A DNA stretch of 64,000 nt from Tubulanus polymorphus (GCF_964204645.1 NC_134025.1:17514001-17578000), one strand, 5' to 3'. Positions 30,605-42,110 are shown, counted from the first letter of the stretch. Notes: generated by a model not told the origin, from the sequence alone. A program made the numbers and translations.

Positions 30605-30906
30605 TTTGAACTAATCACATGACTATAGTACTTCCCTACAACGCGGAAATCGGTTGCAGTAGCGCTCAGGTCGACAAAAACGCTGTACAACTAGTGGTAG
30701 TCGCTGCGACGCGTTGCTGAAAGTTCAACATGTTCAACTCATAGCGACTGGCAGTTTTTGCGTCGCCGACCCGTCGCTGTCAGTTGTAGACGCGCTCAGG
30801 TCGCCGCGACTGGGAAAAAACCAGTCGCTAACGATCGCTGCCAGTTGCTCGAACCAGTCGCTTCTAGTTGTAGTTGCAGTTGTAAGGGCGACCTGAGTGC
30901 CCCTTA

Positions 30907-31098
30907 AAAGGATCCAAAACTAGTATCTCTGAGGATTTAACCCGCGGCAGAGCTCAATTCCTGAAGTACCTGAACAAACATCAAGCGGTTTCAGCATCAT
31001 GGTCGAATGACGGTAAAATTATGGCCATCATTAACAACATGAAGCACCATCTTAGTGGCTATGCAGATTTTGATGAGATATTGAATCATGTATCCTAG
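30907..31098 (+). pseudogene. LINE ORF1 C-terminal remnant, cut by the Harbinger insertion
   Basis: An open frame to TAG at about 31096 contains ISEDLTRGRAQFLKYLNKHQ and SASWSNDGKIMAIINNM, the layout of the C-terminal end of LINE ORF1 proteins (a T-R-x-R-x-x-L helix followed by W-x-x-x-G-K-I). The same frame is open left of the Harbinger element (about 26800-26851, ...AVNCTLYLK) once that element and one TTA are removed. The LINE ORF2 begins 290 bases downstream on the same strand, so this is most likely its ORF1. Confidence 0.65.
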
Positions 31099-31389
31099 TT
31101 TGATTAATCCTGTCAAATCATAATTCCTTGATAACAATTATTATTTAGCATCTTAAAATTATTTAGGAGGAGCTAATCCTTTCATATGCTCGTGGCTTTA
31201 GTTACTCGGTATGGTTTATTGCTAATAGTATGTGCTGTGATCACATATTTTCTACATCGTCAATTTTTCTTTGTTTTCATTGATTTTTTTGTGTATACAT
31301 ATGCGTACCATGTTCATAATGAGCGAAATTTATTATGTAACGGTGAGTGCCGTCGAAGTATTACTATCACGCTTCAATTTCACTAGCAG
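31099..31389. other. Spacer between LINE ORF1 and ORF2
   Basis: No gene supported. A 66-codon hydrophobic frame (31186-31386) is AT-rich by composition and has no start context or neighbours that would support it. Stop of ORF1 lies to the left, ORF2 start at 31390 to the right. Confidence 0.4.
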
Positions 31390-34305
31390 ATGGCCAGTCA
31401 TGCACATCCTGAGTTTATCGTAGGTTCAAGTAGTAAATATTATAAGGATTTAACGCAATTATCAAAGTTTGGATTATCAAACTTCTCCTTGTTTCATCTA
31501 AATATAAGGAGTTTTAATAAGAATTTTGAGAATTTGCAATCATATTTACACTCCCTCTGTTTCAATTTTGGGATCTTAGCTTTTACTGAAACGTGGACTA
31601 AACTAAACGTGGACATGACAACAAGTCAATGTATAATTTGCCTGATTATGAGTCGATTTTCATAAGTAGACAGGATACACGTGGTGGTGGAATAGCGATG
31701 TTTGTCCACAACACCATTAAATTTAGGATACTGGATGATTTTACATGTGTAAATGACACATTCGAAAGTTTATTTATAGAAATCCAATTACCACATAATA
31801 TGTCAAAACATATTGTTGGCACTATCTATCGACCGCCTGATGCAAGTGTCAATAACTTTAATACTGATTTTCTACCACTCTTAGAAAACTTAACTAGAAC
31901 AGGGCGTAAGTGCTTCATTTTGGGCGATTTCAATATAAATCTTTTCAACGCCGACTCTCATAAACCGACTGGAGATTTTATTTTTAATATGCTTTCAACT
32001 GGTTTTACGAATTTAATAGATAAGTCAACACGAGTAACCGACAGATCTTCTACTCTTATTGACAATATATATTCAAACTGTTATTCTAGTTTCGATGCAA
32101 TTTCAGGGATTCTGATCAATGATATATCTGACCACTTTCCAATTTTTGCAATTATGCCGGAAATCAAAGTCAACCATACATCAACTAGGACAGTTAGTTA
32201 TCGAAAAATGTCAGATCATGATATCGCTTGATTTAAACGAAAGCTAATTGCACATGATTGGACTCATGTGTTTAATATTCATGATGCTAATGTTGCCTAT
32301 AACTCTTTTTATGATGTATTCTATAAATACTACACGGAATGTTTCCCTATAATCAATAGAAAGTTTTAGATATATAGGGACAAGAAACACGGATGGTTTT
32401 CTAACGGTTTATTGATTTCTTTGAAAAAGAAGGATTCTCTTTATAGAAGATACCTGTCTAGTAAACTTCAAACTGATAGAGATATATACAATAGATATAG
32501 AAACGTTTTTAATACTTGTATCAAAAAGGCTAAAACGCTTCACTATAACTCTATGTTAAACAATGCGAGAGATCCCAAGGAAACCTGGAAAATAATTAAT
32601 GACCTAATTAATAGAAAATCATCAAATTCTAAATATCCTGATGTTTTTGAACAGAATGGTGTTATGTACAAAAATAATGTTAGTATAGCCAATGAATTTA
32701 ATAAGTGTTTTGCACAAGCGGGTCCAAATCTAGCCAATGATATTTTACCTACTAACAAAACATTTTTCTCTTTTCTGGGTCCGCCACAACAAAATAATAT
32801 CTTTTTCTCTCCCACAGATTCTTTGGAAATTGAAAATATTGTTTCAAAATTTAAAAATAGTAATAACACTGGTCATGATGGTATCAATCAAAAGATCCTT
32901 AAGAGAGTAATTGACGCTATATCTCGGCCGTTAGCTCATATTTTAAATCTAAGTTTGATTAATGGACAAGTACCTGAATCCTTCAAAACATCTAAGATAT
33001 TACCTTTGTTCAAATCTGGAGATGTTTCACATTTTTCAAACTACAGACCAATATCAATACTCCCATGTATTTCCAAGATCTTAGAAAAAGTAGTTTACAA
33101 AAGAGTTATAAGTTTTTTGGACATCTCCATGTCAATTTGGATTTAGAAAAGACCATTCCACCAACATGGCTATTACTGTTGTCATAGATAAAATTATCAA
33201 TAATTTAGACAATGGCAAATCAACTATAGGAATATTTTTAGACCTTTCGCGTGCATTTGATATAGTTAATCATGAAATTCTATTGTCTAAACTTTGCCAT
33301 TATGGCATCAGAGGTACGCCATTACTCTGGTTTAGAAACTATCTTTCAAACCGTTTTCAGACTGTTCTTTTTAAAGAGACTACTAGCACTAGCTATCCTG
33401 TATTCTGTGGAGTGCCTCAAGGATCTATTTTGGGGCCGATCCTTTTCTTATTATATATAAATGACCTTGCAAACGCATCAAGCATTTTTAATCTTATCAT
33501 GTTTGCTGATGATGCTAATGTATTCACTTCTCATATCAATATTAATGAGTTAACTATAAAAGTAAATACAGAACTACACAAACTGAATATCTGGTTTCGG
33601 GCAAACAGGCTTTCATTGAATTTGAAAAAGACTCATTTCATGTTTTTCAGTCGTGCTAAACATAAACACTCAATTTCTATCAAAATCAACAATATGTCTA
33701 TATCACAAGTCTCGACAACAAAATTTCTAGGCGTTCAAGTTGACGACCAGCTTACTTGGAAGTCACACATTAATAGCATCTGTACTAAACTATCACGGTT
33801 CATTGGTATAATGGGTAGACTTTATGGAATTTTGTCAAAAACAACTTTACTGCAGTTGTATTATTCTTTCATTTATTGCCATCTCACCTATTGTAATATT
33901 GTATGGGGTAATACTTATCCTTCAAACTTAAGAAAGCTGGAACTTCTCCAGAAGAAAGCGGTCCGCATTATCTTTAAAACCGATTTTAGAGCCCATACCT
34001 CACCATTATTTAAGTCTGCAAAAATTCTTAAATTGGCAGATATAAACAATTTTCAAATTGGACAATTCATGTATCTATATGTCAATAACAAGTTACCTGA
34101 GATGTTCAATAATTTTTTTAAGACGAATGACGTTGGATACAACACTAGAAACAGCAACAACATCCGCCCTGACTCATTCAAATCAAATCTAAAAGGTTTT
34201 TCAATAAAAGTCAACGGTCCAAATATTTGGAATATTATGAATGATTCAATTAAAAACTCCCCTTCTATTGAAAGTTTCAAAAATCGAACAAAAAACCTTT
34301 TGTGA
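31390..34305 (+). pseudogene. LINE ORF2, endonuclease and reverse transcriptase, with three breaks
   Basis: The apurinic-type endonuclease comes first: FSLFHLNIRSFNKNFENL (about 31475), FTETWTK, GGGIAMFVHN, VGTIYRPPDASVNNF, FILGDFNINLF, TLIDNIYSN and ISDHFPIFAIM (to 32160). Then a linker and the reverse transcriptase: NYRPISILPCISKILEK (about 33040-33090), FGFRKDHST, FLDLSRAFDIVNHEILL (about 33235), GVPQGSILGPILFLLYIND (33410-33466), and FADDANVF with the catalytic Asp pair (33502-33525). The C-terminal region runs to 34305. A frameshift near 31620, TGA 32229-32231, TAG about 32367 and a frameshift near 33145 break it. The motif set is that of Jockey/CR1-group LINEs. The same family as 1-1447. 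Not functional in this copy. Confidence 0.92.
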
Positions 34306-34760
34306 TAATTATGTATAAGGTGCAATGACCTTCTCAAATGGTACGTACTTATGCTCATATGATGTATGTATAACCTTGGAATAAACTCCAAGGTATAACT
34401 TTATGTATTTATATGTATACATTTTTGTGTGTGCGTCTACTTGTAAATGCGTGTGAATATATGTGTGTGGTTTTCTTATATGTGGTGGGTGTTTTGGTGT
34501 GTGCGTGTGTGCTGCTTGCTTGCGAGTGTGTGTGCGTGTGTGTGTGTTTGTGTGTATCGTGCGTATTTCATCTCTATTTGTTCCTTTTGGGGTGCCTGAT
34601 ATTACAAGCTCTGCTTTACTCTGGTTGCCCTGCTGTTATTTTACATCAGTTTATATATATTTTGTATGAACCAAATTAATCATCTATTGTAATTTTGTCT
34701 GGTATTTATTTATTGATGTAAATTATTCAGGAAATAAATAAATAATAATAATAAAATAAT
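34306..34760 (+). repeat. LINE 3' untranslated region with (GT)n and (ATAA)n tail
   Basis: GT-rich run at about 34425-34557, then TTTGGGGTGCCTGATATTAC and TTGCCCTGCTGTTATTTTAC as in the first LINE. It ends in an AAATAAATAAATAATAATAA run (34730-34760) typical of LINE tails. Confidence 0.8.
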
Positions 34761-34761
34761 A

Positions 34762-35718
34762 ATGGTTTGGCCAGCTAGACCAAGGAGACTTCAAAATTAT
34801 CGAAAGAAGAAATGTTACGGTTGTGGATTTTTAGTTAACAAAATTAAGTTATATAAAGTTAACAAACAACGAGTCATAAAAGAAATTACTGTCGTGCGAA
34901 ACTGAAAAATTGTTACAACTACGGGAAATGCGGACATAACGCCAGAACGTGCTATATTTTTTGGGAACATCAAGGATGGTTAGCTGGAAAATTTGAAACT
35001 GCAGGAGATAACACAGAATTCAAATACCGATGTTTCAAAGAAAAACGAAAACCGGAATACTTGCGAAACGTCAATTCAGTGTGAAAATGTTTCTGTCTGT
35101 GATAAGAGGATCTCGTGCTTTCCAGAAGAGTCTAATAAGTGTATTCAAACAGTACCGATGAAACATTTCCAACAAATAAAACATAAAGGAACTATGTGGG
35201 ATTTAAACAAGGAGACTCAACCAAAGAAAATATCAACTGCATCTCAGTGTAATTGGAATAGTATAAATCTTTCGATGGTGGCTTCAGATCGAGTTAAGCA
35301 AAGTGAATTTGCAAGCACAGTTGAACCAGATAATACAAACATAGACCAGTCTGTTAAAATTAAAGTGAATGGATTGCCAAATTTTATCATCAGTAAAAGA
35401 AAATACAACCCATTTCGATGCATTAAGGTTGATATGTTACCGCAAAGTGATAGTGTAAAGCAGGAGGTTCTTAGGCGCGTATTTAACCCCGATAAGCTAG
35501 AGTTTCCGGTAGATGTAGATATCAATTCAGATGCTAAGGTTGAATTATTGCGAGAGGCAATTGAGGAAGATATACCTGGAGTTCAACAGGATGATGTTGT
35601 AGTTATATATACTAATCGTGGTGGAAAAGAGTTTATAGTGCCAGATGATATAATAATGGAACAGCTACCTGTGCATCCTGAGGATGACACTATACACTTA
35701 GGATTTTATCTTTTGTAA
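34762..35718 (+). CDS. Unrecognised open frame, intact over its last 245 codons
   Basis: ATG 34762 begins MVWPARPRRLQNYRKKKCYG, with a CxxC pair, and is interrupted by TGA about 34903 and TAG 34981. From 34984 the same frame is open for some 244 codons to TAA 35716-35718. The N-terminal half is polar and rich in Cys (ENRNTCETSIQCENVSVCDK); the C-terminal half is a compact, acidic, ubiquitin-like-size domain (VKIKVNGLPNFIISKRKY, then DVDINSDAKVELLREAIEED and QQDDVVVIYTNRGGKEFIVP). Near 34905-34945 another frame has CYNYGKCGHNARTC, close to a zinc knuckle but with Tyr in place of one Cys. It lies just after the LINE tail within the Sola-like element. I do not recognise it; an accessory transposon protein is possible. 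Confidence 0.5.
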
Positions 35719-35784
35719 TAGTAAATTGATTTTGAACTGAGTAGTGCTGCTAAATTCACTTATTATTATCATTTAATCTTTCAC

Positions 35785-36056
35785 ATGAGTACTTTGAGAA
35801 TTGACATGTCTTAAGTAATAAATGTATGTTAAGTTGTTTGGGTTGTTTGAGTTGTTTGGACAATTAGTGCCCGTGGTTACTTCTTGTCGTAACATGTCAT
35901 CACTAAAATTGTAAAAATAAGTTTTTGATTCTGACAAAAAAGGCAATGTTGAGATGTAATAGATTTATGGTAGAGAATAAAAACGAAGAAATATGAACAT
36001 TATCAACGTTTAGTTTTGTCTTCTTGGTTGTCGCTGGTTTACTCTGTAGTCCGAGA
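35785..36056. repeat. Direct repeat, right copy (partner 26655-26848)
   Basis: Same order of words as the left copy, with extra sequence between ATCACTAAAATTG and ATATGAACATTATC. The two copies bracket the Harbinger element, the LINE and the frame at 34762. Confidence 0.8.
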
Positions 36057-36207
36057 AAAATGCTGCATGAAATAGATAGCCGACTCTATTATAATCCTCT
36101 TTTATAATCCTCGCAACCGAACAAACTAAGCTCGGCACAAATATAAAATGAATTGCTCGCCATTTTGTGACTTGGCAAAATTACGTAAGAGGTGCCGAAA
36201 TTCCCAT

Positions 36208-36720
36208 CCTCCCCCGGGAGGGATTCGAACCTGATGGCATCGAGATTGTCACGGCACGAAACACTGCCATAAACGACCATGTGCGCAGATACATGCGCAG
36301 GTTTACCGTGATGTCATTGTCAGCCAATCAGAAATCATGTTTCATTTGGTCCACACTTCCGCCCGGGTTTTCCCATTTATATGATTTCCGGGTTGTCGAA
36401 GCATGGTTTGTTTGTTCGTTCTCGTGTGCTTTGTTATCAAACAGTTATCAAACACAACATCTGATGACTCGATAAACTTTCCAAACCGAAACTACGACAG
36501 ATTTCTTCAAATATTTGCAGTTCGAATTTACTCAGAGACGAAACGGAATCCATATTTGAATTGATTGCCAAAGCGATTATACAACGAGCAATCTGATTGG
36601 TGCCGCCAGTTTTCGTTCGGATAGTGCGCATGTAACTGCGCACATGGTCGTTTATGGCAGGGGTTCGTGCCGTGGTTGAGTGAAGCGATGCCATCAGGTT
36701 CGAGTCCCTGCAAAGGGAGG
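36208..36720. repeat. Two tRNA-like repeat pieces in inverted orientation
   Basis: On the minus strand 36219-36232 reads AGGTTCGAATCCC, a tRNA B box; 36699-36713 reads AGGTTCGAGTCCC on the plus strand. Around them GCCATAAACGACCATGTGCG (36267) and CGCACATGGTCGTTTATGGC (36637) are reverse complements, as are ATGGCATCGAG/AAGCGATGCCAT segments. The pair looks like two tRNA-derived SINE heads facing each other across about 350 bases. No intact tRNA. Confidence 0.6.
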
Positions 36721-37031
36721 ATGCGAAATTCCCGGAAATTCCGAGAATTTCCCGTATTCACGTCGGAAACTCAAATATAGGTCAACACAAGTAACTTATA
36801 GAAAGCGAAGAATTTTCGATGTTTTTCGCGTTTTTCTCGAAAAATATTGCATCATCCGTTCGAAGCTGACCGGCCTGACCTCCGCGCATCAATTCTACTT
36901 GCTTCACGATAAATGACAACTCCGTAAGTATTACCACTAAATTTTGTGCCACGATTTAAAATACTCTTGGCAGACTGCCAACCAACAGCCATAACATAGG
37001 TAAACCAAAAACCGAACAAGAAAAAAAGTGT
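36721..37031. other. No supported gene
   Basis: About 310 bases upstream of the transposase core. Possibly intron or decayed coding sequence of the same gene; no motif seen. Confidence 0.3.
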
Positions 37032-38828
37032 ATGAAGGCCATGGTATCTCCCCACTATCTCAGAAAGTACATGTGCAAAGGAAAATTCGAGGCTACAATG
37101 GACATACGTCGTGTTAATGCAGAAACCAGAAAACGTACAAGGAAGTCTAAATATGCCGAGGATATGGAAAAACGGATATCTGAATTTCTACAGCAGGATG
37201 ATAATAGCAGGGCGACAGCTGGTAAAAAGGAAACTATAACAAAGAAAAAAAAAGAAAAGCAACAGAGGCGATATCTAAAAGATACGCTGAAAAATCTCCA
37301 CTCAAAATTCCTATCTGAGAATCCCGGCATAAAAATTTCGTACACTTTATTTACCCTATTCAGACCATTCTGGGTATTGAAACCTACTGTTCAGAATCGA
37401 CAAGTGTGTCTTAGTAAAATTCACGAGAACATGGGGGACATGTATGAGAAGTTGACATATCTAGGTGTTCTACCGAACACAAAAGATGTTGAAGAGATGT
37501 CCTATACAATACTCTGCAAAAAAAAGAATTAAAGATCGACTGTGTTGATTGCACGTGCAAGGTCAAAGTCAAAGTCGAAGTCAGTCGTAGCAAGTACTTT
37601 TGATGACGATGCAATGACAACGTGGATGTCATGGGAGCCAGATATCCAACCGTCGTATTAAAAAAAAACTAAAAGAGAACGTAGAATATAAGGTCATTGT
37701 AAAACGACAGAAAGCGGGCACTGTCAGGGAATTGTATGATTGTTTCACAAGTCAGCTGCGTCGTTTCGCAAAAGATATATTTAATATTAGAGGTGCATTC
37801 AGAGAGATCAGATCATTACGCCAGAAAGTGTGTGACCATGAGATAATTATACACATGGACTTCTCGGAAAATTGGATCCGTAAATATTATAGTGAAATAA
37901 CTAGCGCACACTTTGGAGCTTCGACGCAACAGGCCTCACTACACGACGGCATAATTTACATGTCTGAAGATGTCATTCCGTTTTGTTCAATATCAAATTC
38001 GACTCAACACGACTCACCAGCAATATGGGCGCACTAAGAACCAGTACTCAGCTTTCTCCGGTTGAAGTACCCCACCAAAACCTCACTACATTGTATTAGT
38101 GACTCTCCAACTTCCCAATACCGTGGGAAAAGAAACTTCTGCCTGCTAGCAAACCTGCCGTTTGAATTTGGTTTCAAACAAATAACGTGGAATTACTTAG
38201 AAGCCGGGCATGGCAAAGGGGCTGCTGATGGAATAGGAGCAAGCGTTAAACAAACGGCAGACAGCATAGTTTCTAATGGGACAGACCTTCCGACTGCGCA
38301 TGATCTATAATGCACTTCCTCAGAAATCAAACATAATGTTTTTCTACGTTGACGAAGATCTTGTGAAGAAATATGAGAAATTAATCCCCGGCGAAATCGA
38401 CACCATACGTGGCACGATGAATATTCATCAGGTAACTATAGAATCTAAGGTTACATTAACCCTAAAGGGCATAAATAGCAGGGACGGCGGTTTCTCAAAC
38501 TCAATTGCGCGGCACACGAACTAACAATTTAAAGCGAAGAACAATTTAAACTGTGGAATTATCATGGAGCATAAAAATTCAACATAATATGTTCTTGTAA
38601 AGTTGAAGCAATGAAACATTTTTTTCATAAATGTACGATTATGTATTTCAGATATTCTCAGCAACAAGACGGGAGCTATCATATCGTCCTGTAAGCTGCT
38701 TCTGTGGAGGAACTTCCAGCTTCTGTGATTGTTTCAAACCGAAGAAAGCTAACTACCCTGCACTGTTGTCTGAAAATCCTGAAGTGATAGCCGATGAAGT
38801 GGAAGATGAAGGGGAAAATAATAATTAA
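37032..38828 (+). pseudogene. Transposase core of the Sola-like element, frameshifted
   Basis: Blocks in order: RTRKSKYAEDMEKRISEFLQ and NSRATAGKKETITKKKKEKQ (37130-37260); ISYTLFTLFRPFWVLKPTVQ (37338-37397); MDFSENWIRKYYSEITSAHF (about 37857, a likely first catalytic Asp); SISNSTQHDSPAIWAH (37995-38037); CISDSPTSQYRGKRNFCLLA (about 38092, likely second Asp); and ITWNYLEAGHGKGAADGIGA (about 38182, likely Glu). These are followed by YNALPQKSNIMFFYVDED and, after a GTAACT donor at about 38434 and an acceptor before 38652, a Cys-rich tail CFCGGTSSFCDCFKPKKANY. The frame shifts near 37530, 37730, 38040 and 38290. The D-D-E spacing fits a cut-and-paste transposase. It belongs to the 23473-42135 element by position and orientation. 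Confidence 0.65.
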
Positions 38829-39019
38829 TAAAATTAATTTGCCATGATTATGTTTTTATTGAATGTGAATGATCATTAATAGACTCGTTAAAAATTGTTA
38901 TATCATTAAACACCATTTTCCATTTTTAGGCAAACAGCAGTTCAACGCAACAACACGTTACGGAGGCGGACATCGGACTTAATCGTGGACTTAATAACGA
39001 CAACAGAAATAAATTGCCC
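38829..39019. other. Short tail region after the transposase core
   Basis: Includes a possible last exon (acceptor TTTTTAG at about 38930, then ANSSSTQQHVTEADIGLNRG), ending near 39050. Support is weak. Confidence 0.3.
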
Positions 39020-40640
39020 ATGGGCAGTGTGGTTTACCTTGAAAGCTAGAGGTTGTTTGGAGTAAGGGCATTGCTTGAAAAATCTTTTTAATTCGTGACT
39101 TCAAAGTTCCACAGTTTCTATTGTATTTTATCTTTCTTAAAGAATTATTTTGTAGTCAAATAAGACCAAAGATAAACATTTGTTTGCGGTCCACGTCCAA
39201 AATTTTGTAGGGTACAGGTAGGCGCGGCAGGGAAACTATTTTATATTTTCAAAAAAATATGTTTAATATAATATGAAAAAATATTCAAATAAGGCCATCC
39301 CAAAATAATTGTCTGTTTGCTGCAACACCGACTCAACTTTTCAGGATGAGTCGGTAGGTAGGTAGAATTTTCTTTTTGCAAAATTTATGGGCAAAAAAAA
39401 CAAATTTTTCACCTTTGGGCTTTTTTTTTACATGGAAACAATATCGCAAAAATCATCTACGTTGCGCACAGGAAATTTGTCTAATAGCGTAGATATCAAG
39501 AATTATTCTAAAATTATAACTTCGTCCAGAGCGTCATCTCTGTCTTAAAAAAGAAACAGTACATTGAATATGTGCGCACTTTTACGTTACCAGCTATTCA
39601 GTCACTATAGTCACTATTAGAATGAATGGCAGCTTATTGGAACACTGCCAGTTTCCTGGAAACTTAAACTAGGCCACATGTCAAGGCATGTTTTCACACG
39701 ATGTACACTAGAATTCAAACATACGTAGCTCATAGTCGGTCGGCCGTTTTTATCAAAAATAAAATTTATTTCAATGAATCCCAGAAAAAAGTTTTCACTC
39801 GGTACCTCTGAAGTCGGGTTGGTCGGGTTACGGCAAACAGACCATTATTTTGGGATGGCCTAAAATTCATATGATGTCACATATCAGAGGGTGGCTGAAT
39901 ATTGGGTCTATTTTCAATAATATAATATTTTCAGGTCACAAGAAATTACAATTTATTACAAATTCTATCGAACAGAAAACACAGCGCTTATCTTCTGCTA
40001 CGATTATTCAGCCTATTTTCATGTCAAACGTTCACACGTTACAGCATCATCATAGTGAACTGTACGAGCTTGTGTGTGTGTGTGGTCTTGGAGTAATCAG
40101 ACTGAATTACTCCAAGGTGTGGTGTAGCACTCCGCGTGCATGTGGAGGCCTCGTGTAAGTGAATATTCGCTTACACCTCAATGCCAATCAAAACAATCAC
40201 CGGGTATTAAAATGAAACAAGCAACCAGCAAACCTCACCAGCAATGAGTATTTTAATTTGGCCGTATACGGCACCTAGTCCAATGAAACGTACGCCATTC
40301 TATGGCTTTCCCATAATTATTTTAGTAGCGCCGGAATTCCCTGTATATCCCAAAACAGCCAATCCCATTCGCTCGTAGAGACGACGCCCCCCAATCGAGG
40401 TCATTGCAATTATATACGCGAGAGCTAAGAATTTTCCCGCCAAAAACAGTTTTTCGTAGAATTTTAACTCAGTTGACCATGGCATCGACGGAGATTCGCC
40501 ATGTCTTCAATCGCATCGATTATACGTCGTTTAAGCCGAGAACCAATGAAACAAATGCTCATATAAAAAAATGTACCGCGATTTTACATGAATTGGCTCA
40601 ATGCCAACATCATATCGCTGACCAAGGTAAACCAAAACTC
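39020..40640. repeat. Direct repeat, copy 1 (partner 62236-63742)
   Basis: TGTGGTTTACCTTGAAAGCT at 39028 and 62249 start a 1.5-1.6 kb match in the same orientation. It ends with CATCATATCGCTGAC[C/A]AAGG at 40609-40627 and 63713-63731. Copy 1 has small extra blocks (for example near 39235-39440). It belongs to the interior of the Sola-like element, so the second copy marks a second, truncated member of that family. The first exon of a small gene lies at its end. Confidence 0.88.
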
Positions 40641-40842
40641 TTGACTAGTTTTTCTGTTGTTTGGTTTAACTATTAAGTCTGCTGAAACATGATTTTTGAT
40701 AGTGGTCTAGTGGTTATTGACATAATCATTTCTTATTCTAGGTACCATAGAAGAGGTTGACGAAACAGAATTCCAAGTAAATGCTATGCAGCCAGCTGGT
40801 ATCAATAAGTTCGTATGGCCTCAAAGACCTGATATCTGTTGA
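40479..40842 (+). CDS. Small two-exon gene near the right end of the Sola-like element
   Basis: Exon 1 is 40479-40626 (ATG in TTGACCATGG; MASTEIRHVFNRIDYTSFKP and onward, ending at donor GTAAAC), exon 2 is 40742-40842 (acceptor TTATTCTAG). They join in phase to 82 codons and a TGA. Reading past the TGA the same frame continues acidic and coding-like to a TAG at about 40923, so the stop could be a mutation. The second copy (63580-63742) keeps exon 1 but has lost the ATG. No domain recognised. Same strand as the transposase; an accessory protein is possible. Confidence 0.5.
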
Positions 40843-40923
40843 TACGATTTAGACGACTTTGTTCAATACATTAAGCCAGCGGAAGCCATTATGTTCTCGA
40901 AGCCAATGACTGGAATAAGATAG

Positions 40924-42110
40924 AAGATTTGAATTCATAGACTGTGATGTTGAATGGTGGACTATCGCGCTATATCACTATCTATTAAGCCAGTGTTATT
41001 TTGTTTAGGGCTAAAACTAGGAAATGAATTTAGCTTTATTGATAATGTAGGCCTATTTTTTGTGTGCAGCACGCTGTTATAATGTTTCAAGAGTTTCAAT
41101 TATGTTTTTCCTTGATTGTTATGTTTTAGAATAATGATTGAAAAACCTAGCATAAGTCATATCCTTTGGGAGTTTCAATATCTGTGGCTTAGAAAGATGA
41201 CTTAAGTCTATTGGATATAAAGACATTGTGTCATGCAATGATAAGACTTATGCAAGGTTTAAACAGAAGTTGATATTGTGAAAATTTAATTAGATGTAGT
41301 TATGGAAATAGTCTCTGGGATAACTCCGCGCGATTGACATTGACTAGGGCCCGGTTTTATAGTCTGGTTTTATTTTTAACCAGGGGGTTATCTCAGTTGA
41401 ATTGAGTTAACCCCCGGGTTAAAGTTAATACCAGTCAATAAAACCGGACTCAGGGTATTATTTTGGCGCATAAACTACAATGGTGTTTGTGTTTTTAGAG
41501 TTTTATAAAGATTATTTTGAGTATTAAAAGCAATTTAAACTGTCTCGTATAAAATTGTCATTTCTACAACGACGATGTCAATTCTGCAACATGTATATAT
41601 CTAATATTTCATCGACTAAATTAACATTTTGCAAACCAATTCTACCAGTGTTAACATGAATTGAAGTATATAAAACACTATATCGTGGTATATAAGTTTG
41701 AATTATTAATTGCAAGATAAAATGAATTTGAATTGCTAAATTTTGCATTTGGAAGTTGCAGAATTGACATTCTCCTATGTTTTAAGGTTTTATATATGGT
41801 TTATGACGCCGGAATGTCAAAATGACTGCAATATGATGATAAATTGTAGCTATTATACCCTTTGGAATGCTTGGTCAGAAAAAAACCAAGTCCAATCACT
41901 TTAAAATGAGTTAAAAAATCATGGCAGAATTGACATAACTCAGCAAAAATAGTCCGAAGCAACAAGTTTCCATCAAAAATTCACATAGATATGATCAAAA
42001 ACTGTCTGACTTGATTACTGTTTTTAAATCAGTAATGTATAAGCTGTCTTTTCCATAACTTTTTTTGATCCTACACGTCGGGTCAATTTGCTGATTTTGA
42101 CCTTCCCATT
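40924..42110. repeat. Right subterminal region with GTCAATTCTGCAAC repeats
   Basis: No gene supported. GTCATTTCTACAAC (about 41566), GTCAATTCTGCAAC (about 41578), and inverted GTTGCAGAATTGAC (about 41756) and GGCAGAATTGACAT (about 41931) mirror those at the left end. A short CCGGTTTTATAG/CTATAAAACCGG-like inverted pair is near 41350-41450 (CCCGGTTTTATAGTCTGGTT and AATAAAACCGGACTC). Confidence 0.65.

Larger units (their letters stand above)
26852..30903. mobile_element. PIF/Harbinger element 1, 4.05 kb, with TTA target duplication
   Basis: TTA flanks both ends (26849-26851 and 30904-30906). The ends share the inverted repeat GCACTCAGGTCGCCCT (26857-26872 and 30885-30900), and CAGTCGC/GCGACTG words crowd the subterminal zones. 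TTA duplication, a DDE_Tnp_4-type transposase and a second DNA-binding gene are the hallmark set of PIF/Harbinger. It inserted into a LINE ORF1: deleting the element and one TTA restores a continuous open frame across the site. Both genes appear intact, so this copy may be recent. Confidence 0.93.

Noticed and set aside
31186-31386. Hydrophobic 66-codon frame just before the LINE ORF2
   Set aside because: Lies in the ORF1-ORF2 spacer, Phe/Tyr-rich only because the DNA is T-rich, with no counterpart at the other LINE.
26849-36056. An LTR retrotransposon bounded by the direct repeats at 26655 and 35785
   Set aside because: No gag, protease, primer binding site or TG...CA ends were seen, and the content is a LINE plus a Harbinger element.
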